A stretch of 58,932 nt of DNA from Nemertoderma westbladi (Eukaryota > Xenacoelomorpha > Nemertodermatida > Nemertodermatidae), in the NCBI GenBank assembly GCA_032718475.1, contig JAUCBJ010003314.1, positions 1 through 58,932 of the forward strand, read 5' to 3'. The position numbers were made by a program, and so were the translations under genes. The notes beneath the pieces are model-generated. The model was given only the letters and a program-made list of their open reading frames with translations. It was not told the origin of the DNA and made no database searches. The stretch's first letter is position 1. Every line of letters begins with the position of its first letter. Of this stretch, positions 53,286 through 58,932 are shown piece by piece.

Positions 53286-54850
53286 ATACCAGCCTCATTC
53301 ATAGCCTATGCCTCTTACACCGAGATGGCCACTGGCAGGTCCATTCATACTAGCGACTGGGCCCAGGAACACAAGAACCTGCTGCGAAGGTACTATTCCG
53401 CTATTCGAACTTGATGGTACAACACCCTTCAACATCCGACTCCGCCGAGTAATGTCCAACATTATAACCGAAGTGCTCTCTGGACCCCCTCCTCATGAGA
53501 GCTACAGTGACTTTGTCTGTTGATGTCACGAGTGGCTCACCCCTTTAAGCAGCAGTGGGTGGAAGATAACCAATCCTAAGACTGGGAAGACTGTTCTGTT
53601 GGCTTCCTGTTCACAGACCCCAAGCAAATGTATGGTGTTCAGATGGGGGAGTTTCTACGCATACTCTGTCGCCATACATACTGTCGCCATGCCGACCACT
53701 GTCGCCATGCCGACCACTGTCGCTATGCCGACCACTGTCGCCATGCCGACCACTGTCGCAATGCCGACCACTGTCGCCATGCCGACCACTGTCGCCATGC
53801 CGACCACACAACAAATACACCCTATCCCATCTGTGATGGCCACACCTGATGTTCTACTCAGCTTCAGCAAGCACAAATCCACCACAGTATGGGTGCAGCA
53901 TGCATCAAGTAAGATGAACTGCAGGTGGGACAGTGTGAAGATTGCAGATCAGGCATTGCTGCGTAGCCTGAGCAACAGCCTTACAATGGAGGATCGAAAC
54001 CGGGCACGTAATGGCAATTGCCTAGCCATAAATAAGTGACTTAAGGCGACAAAGGTCAATCACACGGCGCGCAGCCTGCATTTGCGCATACGCCTCGTGT
54101 CCTTTGGAGATAAACATGGACATACTGGGATATACCTGATAGACAGCCTCTCGGCGTACTTTGGCGGTACAACATACTCACCTTGGGCTTCCAACGGCTT
54201 CACCTATCAACGGCCGTGGCCAGACGCTGCGCCGCGCCTGTGAATATAGTGGCAACACAGGCGTGATATGGGATATCATGCGTGTGGTTACTTCTGGACA
54301 GCTCAAGTCATTACCTGATGTGAGCATGGCTTTTCATGCCAATACGAGAGAAGCTTGGAACATAGTGTTGGCCTTATCAGCCAATGCACCCTTTCGTGCT
54401 CGGGCCCAACAAGCTGAGGCGGCCATTCGAAACACATGCGGTCATACCACAGCTGACTACCTGCTCGAGGCTGGGCAGGTTAGGAACTTTAATCGGTGTA
54501 CTTCTTAGTCCCCCTATAGCAGGATGGATTCATGGCAACATAGTCCATGAAGCAGCTATACGCGTGGCTATGGGACAAGACACCCACTCACGAGCTCTCA
54601 AAGATCAATTAGACCTTGCAGAGACTGACCACTTGGTACCCGCTGACAAGAGAGCGTGCATATCTGACTACACAAGGGTATAGGGTTTTGTTTTACATGG
54701 ATCAAGTGCTATTAAGCGAGTGCCATGGCCCCAGTGACTCACACATTCGCCCGAGGATGCAATTACAGCCGTAATTACAGCTGCCATACACCCCCCTAAG
54801 CCATCCCCCACAACCCACCCCCTCCACCCAGAACCCCCTCCCACCCTCCA
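53286..54850 (+). other. GC-richer block of unknown origin
   Basis: Its base composition stands out from the AT-rich introns. Two plus-strand frames can be read: 53599-54039, which includes a seven-fold TVAMPT repeat and VWVQHASSKMNCRWDSVKIA, and 54161-54508 (RRACEYSGNTGVIWDIMRVV). They recall a decayed mobile-element ORF, but I recognise no domain. Either a retroelement, a captured gene fragment or a polinton-like remnant is possible. Confidence 0.35.
53683..53808. repeat. 18-bp tandem repeat, 7 copies
   Basis: The unit is GTCGCCATGCCGACCACT with single-base variants. It keeps the surrounding frame open (TVAMPT). Confidence 0.9.
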
Positions 54851-54852
54851 TC

Positions 54853-55347
54853 ACTACATCTAGTACTACTACTACTAGGTCGAGCGAACTCGGACAGTGG
54901 AAATGAGATCCTTCCAGGCTTCCCGATTCTCCATAGTTGTTGCAATTTCGTTTCTCCCAAGTTCAGTATCCCTTTCAAGTTGATCTTGATTGAGTTGGTT
55001 GCCAGAGAAGTAGATCTGGTATGACCTCGTCTTTACTTCGCCAGCAGTGCCCACTGAATCTTAATCTGCGTTCACGGAGGGTGGTTGATACAGGTGGTAT
55101 TGTACCATAAAGCTCGGCGTTTGGCATGTGTTGTCTCCAGCTGATGTTTAGGGCTGCCCTTAGTAGTCTTGTGTAGCAACCATCAATTCGTTGTTCAAGT
55201 GATTTTGTCAGTGTCCTATCCAGGTCTCACCCCCGTATAAAAATACACTTTCCACTGTGGCTCGAAAGAACTTAGTCTTCAGGTGCCTGGAGAGATCTGA
55301 TTTCCAGATGGTATCCATTTTTGATAGAGCTACCCAAGCCTTTTGCT
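54853..55347 (-). mobile_element. LINE family 1, copy c: 3' fragment
   Basis: On the minus strand it holds the C-terminal coding tail and the TCGACCTAGTAGTAGTAGTA end, as in copies a and b. It is 5'-truncated near the PKMDTIW codons. CTACATCTA occurs at both borders and is a possible target duplication. Confidence 0.8.
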
Positions 55348-55983
55348 ACATCTACTACTAACCACTAACGGGTATTTGTGTGTGGTAGAACCACCATGAC
55401 TCATCCTCAGATGATGTGGTGATTGCCACATTGACGGCTATATATATATATATTAGAAAGCTTTCATTACAAGGAATCTACTTATCTAACAATGTCTGAA
55501 TGTCGTTGAGAAACAACTCAGTTATATATAGGGAGGGGTTCAAAGATTGCAAGTTTGCATTATTGTTTGCTGAAGGTCATTTATGCTATTTAATAAATAA
55601 ACAACATTCTAGTATGTGTCATATATTGCATGAAATTCCACTAATAGTGCATCCAGCAACCCACTCCTGAATGCGGATAAGTTGACATAATGTAACAAAA
55701 TTACATATATATCATCGTATGGTAGAAGGCATTATTCCACCTCCACCTTAAATACCCACATTTATTTATGTAAACCTCCTTTGATGTATTCGTTTGGTAC
55801 ATTAATACCCTCATGTCATAACACTAAAATTACTAAAAATGTAAAATATAGTTAAACAAAAACTATAATAAAAATAAAATTTTGTAAAAAAAAAAGGAAA
55901 TTTTGTAATATTTATTGTTTATTAATATTTTAATTTTAATATTTAATATATTAATATTTATTTAATTAAAATTGATTTGTTAG
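55348..55983 (+). other. Intron B8-A9, right part
   Basis: AT-rich with (TA)n at 55440-55455 and long A/T stretches up to the acceptor TGATTTGTTAG. No exon. Confidence 0.5.
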
Positions 55984-56112
55984 ATTTCATCATACATCCT
56001 CAAGAATGTGAAGGGCCTATGAGCCAATGGTATGACAGAGATGACCCCACAGCTACTGGTGATTGGGAGGATCTGAATTCACTAATATCCCTCAACAGCC
56101 AAGCTGAACAAT
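55984..56112 (+). CDS. WxxW-domain exon A9 (N-terminal half, last in window)
   Basis: The longest A exon, 43 codon-equivalents. The split codon is G|AT (Asp), then FIIHPQECEGPMSQWYDRDD, PTATGDWEDLNSLISLNSQ, AEQ plus T. Asp replaces Asn in RDNP. The donor is CAAT|GTTAGT and the trailing T again calls for a GG-starting B exon, which is not found in the remaining 2.8 kb. The gene therefore continues beyond the window. Confidence 0.92.
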
Positions 56113-56474
56113 GTTAGTATAAAACAACAATATATTAATAATATAATCAAACAAGTATATTGCATATTTATTTATTAGGTTCAGTTAATGTGATCTGTTA
56201 TAACGATCCGTAAACTGTTATAATTATCGGTTTAATAATATTGTTACTTCTAGAAGCTAGCAGATAACAGTATTCTAGGGGGGTAGAGCATTTTCTGACC
56301 AAAACGTCGAATTTTTGAAACATATCCTATCTGATGCAGAATTTCAGGCTGAATCCAAATATGGAAAACGTTTTCCCATATCTTACTTAGTTTTCGAGAT
56401 ATCATGGATAGAAGATACTGGCTCCGATATATTGCAATATTGGTAAAGGCGATGAAGTTTGGGGTTCGCATTCA
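56113..56474 (+). other. Intron after A9, with a repeat shared with the window end
   Basis: 56306-56421 (ACATATCCTATCTGATGCAG ... TACTTAGTTTTCGAG) recurs in the same orientation at 58812-58930. The two copies lie on either side of the fold-back element. Confidence 0.6.
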
Positions 56475-58615
56475 ATTTCTGCCAATTTCTGTGCTCAGTG
56501 GTGCTAATTGGTTGTCTCCACGAGAAAGAGCACAAAATTTTAATTGAGATGGTATTTTCTTATTATTATTGGACCTACTGATCAGTTTATAAGACAACTT
56601 CAAGTCTCAAGAATGAAGATGGGACTTGAATAAGCGACTCTGCGGTCTTTGCAGGATTACATGGAATAGACTTATCGGTCATCGGAAATCTTCAAAATGT
56701 ATAATCTCCAGTTCTAGTGGTCGTATGGAATTCGTTTTGGGCTCATTCGAAAGCTCTTTTCTCAAGGACCAAAGTTACCATTTGGTTTGGCAAACTCTTG
56801 AAAGCTGCCTGAGCAATCGTAACTTGAACAAAATTTGCAAGGCATATTTTACCCAAATTCATGTTATGTTTCTTTACAACCATTTTATCTTCACACTACA
56901 GCTGAGCAACAGGTATGAGGTTCTTGCCTCTGAGGCGGCAGATCACTGCCTTCACAGAAGCAGTTAAGTTAGCAGCTGCAGAAACAGTTCCTGTATACCC
57001 TCGAAACAGGAAAAGGGCCCCCTGGACTGACAACAAAATCCAGAAGTGCCGAAATGACCTATATAAGGCGCAGAAAGAGTCCCGACCCAAACAGACTACA
57101 GCGGCCAAGAATGCAGTTAAGGCTACATCTAGGTCCTTGAACAGGCAGTACTCTGTTACTCTACAGGAGCTAATAAGCCAACAGGTTGATGCCATCAATG
57201 ATGCTGACGACAGCAGGCAATCATCCCAGGCATGGAAATCAATCAACTTGCTGGCTTACTGGGCGGAAAAGCCAACCAGCCACCAAGGTTAAGGCTGAAT
57301 CACCAGCCGATTGCCTCAATGGTTGGAAGGCCCACTTTGAAAAGCTCCTCAATAATGACAGGGTATTGCCTGATAACTTTATAGAAGTCTTTATAAAAGA
57401 ACTCCCAGATATTCCCATTGGCGATATCTCCTTTGCAGAAGTGAAGGCTGGTGCAAAGAGCATTAATACCAATCGTGCCAGTGGAGTAGATGGTGTTCCC
57501 CCTGAGGTCTTTAAAATACCTGAGTTTTTAAAGCTCATCTATCCCATCATAGTAGACATGTACCGAACAACAAGAGTCCCACAAGAAATGAAAATAAATA
57601 AGTTGATGCCAGTTCCCAAGAAGGGCAACCTAACACTATGGTTCTTTCGGGGAATCTCATGATCTCGATTGCTGCAAAGCTATACAATATAATTATATTA
57701 AATCGCATCAGGGATCCCATTGAGAGACTGCTCCATGGAAATCTGAATGGGTTCCGTAAAGGTCATGGGACCATGGAGCCCATTTTGGCACTTAGAAGGA
57801 TAATTGAAGAGTTATAAAAAAAGAAAGACAGGCATCTGGCTGTTATCTTTGTTGACTTCTTCAAGTCCTTTGACCCCTCAAACTGTTGAGGACACCAAAT
57901 CTCTGGATGGCACATTCACAAGAATGCTACGCCGGGTTCATTGTCTCAAGTACAATGCACACATCTCCAACCAGACACTATATAACATTGGAGATGTCTC
58001 ATTGGTTCCCCCAAGCTTGACACTAGAACAAAATCGCCACCGCTTTGCAGGACATTGCTTTCGCCGTGAGGACCAGCCAGTGCATAATCTTGTACTTTGG
58101 CAGCCTCATGGAGTGAATAAGTATGGTGGACAGCCCATGAATTTCTTGAGACACATCTTAAAGGACACTGGCCTTGAAGATGCAGATGATCTAGCAAATG
58201 TCATGGGTGATAGGGAGTTGTGGCGGCGCAATTTTGTCGACAAGCCGGCACAAGTTTCTTAAAAATGCAGCTGCAATGCAGCATGCCGATACTAGTAGAA
58301 GTTTTATCTTAAATCAAATGGTAACTTTGTTCTCTAAGAAAAGAGCTTTCGAATGAGTCTAAAAAGACCGCTAGAACTGGAGATTATACATTTTGAAGAT
58401 CTCCGATGACTGATAAGTCTAATCCATGTAATCCCACAAAGACCGCAGAGTCACTTATTTGAGTCCTGTCTTCATTCCAGAGACTTGAAGTTGTCTTATA
58501 AACTGACAAGTAGGTCCAATAATCATAAAAAAATACCTTCTCAATTAAAATGTTGTGCTCTTTCTCGTGGAGACATCCAATTGGCACCACTGAGCACAGA
58601 AATTTGCAGAAATTG
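56475..58615. mobile_element. Fold-back element, copy 2, interrupted by a LINE
   Basis: The left arm begins near TTTCTGTGCTCAGTGGTGCT (56488) and the right arm ends near AGCACAGAAATTTGCAGAAA. Arms of about 300 bp match through CTCCACGAGAAAGAGCACAA, GGACCTACTG and ATTCGAAAGCTCTTTTCTCA. Between arms lies the LINE at 56892-58301, bounded by a 9-bp direct repeat. Without it the element would be about 0.7 kb with a short central loop like copy 1. Confidence 0.8.
56892..58301 (+). mobile_element. LINE family 2, copy c (inserted in the fold-back element)
   Basis: TTTTATCTT flanks it (56883-56891 and 58302-58310). It encodes the linker (KRAPWTDNKIQKCRNDLYKA), the RT finger region (SINTNRASGVDGVPPEVFKI, LMPVPKKGNLTL, then ISIAAKLYNIIILNRIRDPI) and VIFVDFFKSFD. 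It then jumps near 57882 to the C-terminal tail. The RT palm with the FADD motif is missing, just the part that copy b keeps. Confidence 0.85.
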
Positions 58616-58932
58616 AATGCAATCCTGAATGCAATGACCAATCCTGGATTACCCCTTCTCCTCTCCAACAAAGTGCGAGTCACTTCACAGGGGAGGGGAG
58701 GGGGGGGGGGGGGGGGGGGGGGGGTGGTATCTGACTTTTTTTGATTTATTCAATGTCACCCACCATAATTATCTAGGTTAAGTTAAATTAAGTTAAGAAG
58801 ATAACACAAAAGTTGGATTTTTGAAACATATCCTATCTGATGTAGAATTTCATGCTGAATCCAAATACGGAAACGTTTCGCATATCTTACTTAATTTTCG
58901 AGCTATCTGGGGTAGAAAGATACTGATATACC
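58616..58932 (+). other. Intron end of window with a long poly(G) run
   Basis: 58684-58723 is almost pure G (about 30 consecutive). After it comes the second copy of the repeat at 56306-56421. No exon. Confidence 0.5.

Noticed and set aside
58684-58723. Poly(G) run as a functional element
   Set aside because: A homopolymer alone supports no function; its length may be a sequencing artefact.

Overview
The window is metazoan nuclear DNA from an AT-rich, repeat-dense genome, probably a marine invertebrate; I cannot name the species. Coding signal occurs only as short exons with GT..AG borders. Between them lie minisatellites, SINEs, two families of APE-type LINE, a Ty3/gypsy retrotransposon, piggyBac-like elements and other DNA-transposon remains. 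I see no bacterial genes, no rRNA or functional tRNA genes and no CRISPR array.

The backbone is one plus-strand gene running through nearly the whole window and open at both ends. I find 16 exons, each encoding half of a WxxW (mucin CysD / CILP-type, Pfam Mucin2_WxxW) domain. They alternate strictly: half-B, seven A+B pairs, then half-A. All are 120-129 bp (A) or 183-186 bp (B) and all introns are phase 1. In every A-to-B junction the split codon is T|GG, a tryptophan. Spliced together they give 2,475 nt, about 825 residues and eight domain equivalents, with six conserved cysteines per domain. The product is inferred to be a secreted, disulphide-rich mucin-like or matrix protein.

Layout: 1-2,645 a 30/31-bp minisatellite split by a 1.7-kb solo LTR. 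2.8-5.1 kb a decayed DNA transposon with a HECT-like ORF and a convergent integrase-core ORF. 5.5-7.0 kb a piggyBac-type MITE. 7.2-7.5 kb a SINE. 8.2 kb exon B1. 8.6-18.9 kb a 51-bp minisatellite of about 200 units. 20.6-22.5 kb a dead piggyBac transposase. 22.6-24.5 kb a deleted LINE. 25.6-27.3 kb exons A2, B2, A3 and a 25-copy minisatellite made of B2's own splice donor. 27.4-33.8 kb a LINE split by an apparently intact Ty3/gypsy element. 34.2-35.4 kb a second piggyBac MITE in the opposite orientation. 35.5-50.2 kb exons B3 to B8 with a 35-bp minisatellite, fold-back elements, a second SINE and a broken DNA-transposon transposase. 51.6-58.7 kb LINE remnants, exon A9 and a fold-back element interrupted by a LINE.

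The Ty3/gypsy element (28,842-33,207) has two identical 180-bp LTRs, an ATTG target duplication, gag and a complete pol in the -1 frame. Between them is a G GGA AAC slippery heptamer followed after 5 nt by an 11-bp hairpin, a textbook frameshift signal. Several repeats are nested in others in ways that let the empty site be read directly.

Most unusual points: the split-domain exon array; amplification of a functional 5' splice site into a minisatellite, with a two-copy parallel at another B exon; and donor-like GT hexamers in several sense-strand minisatellites of this gene.
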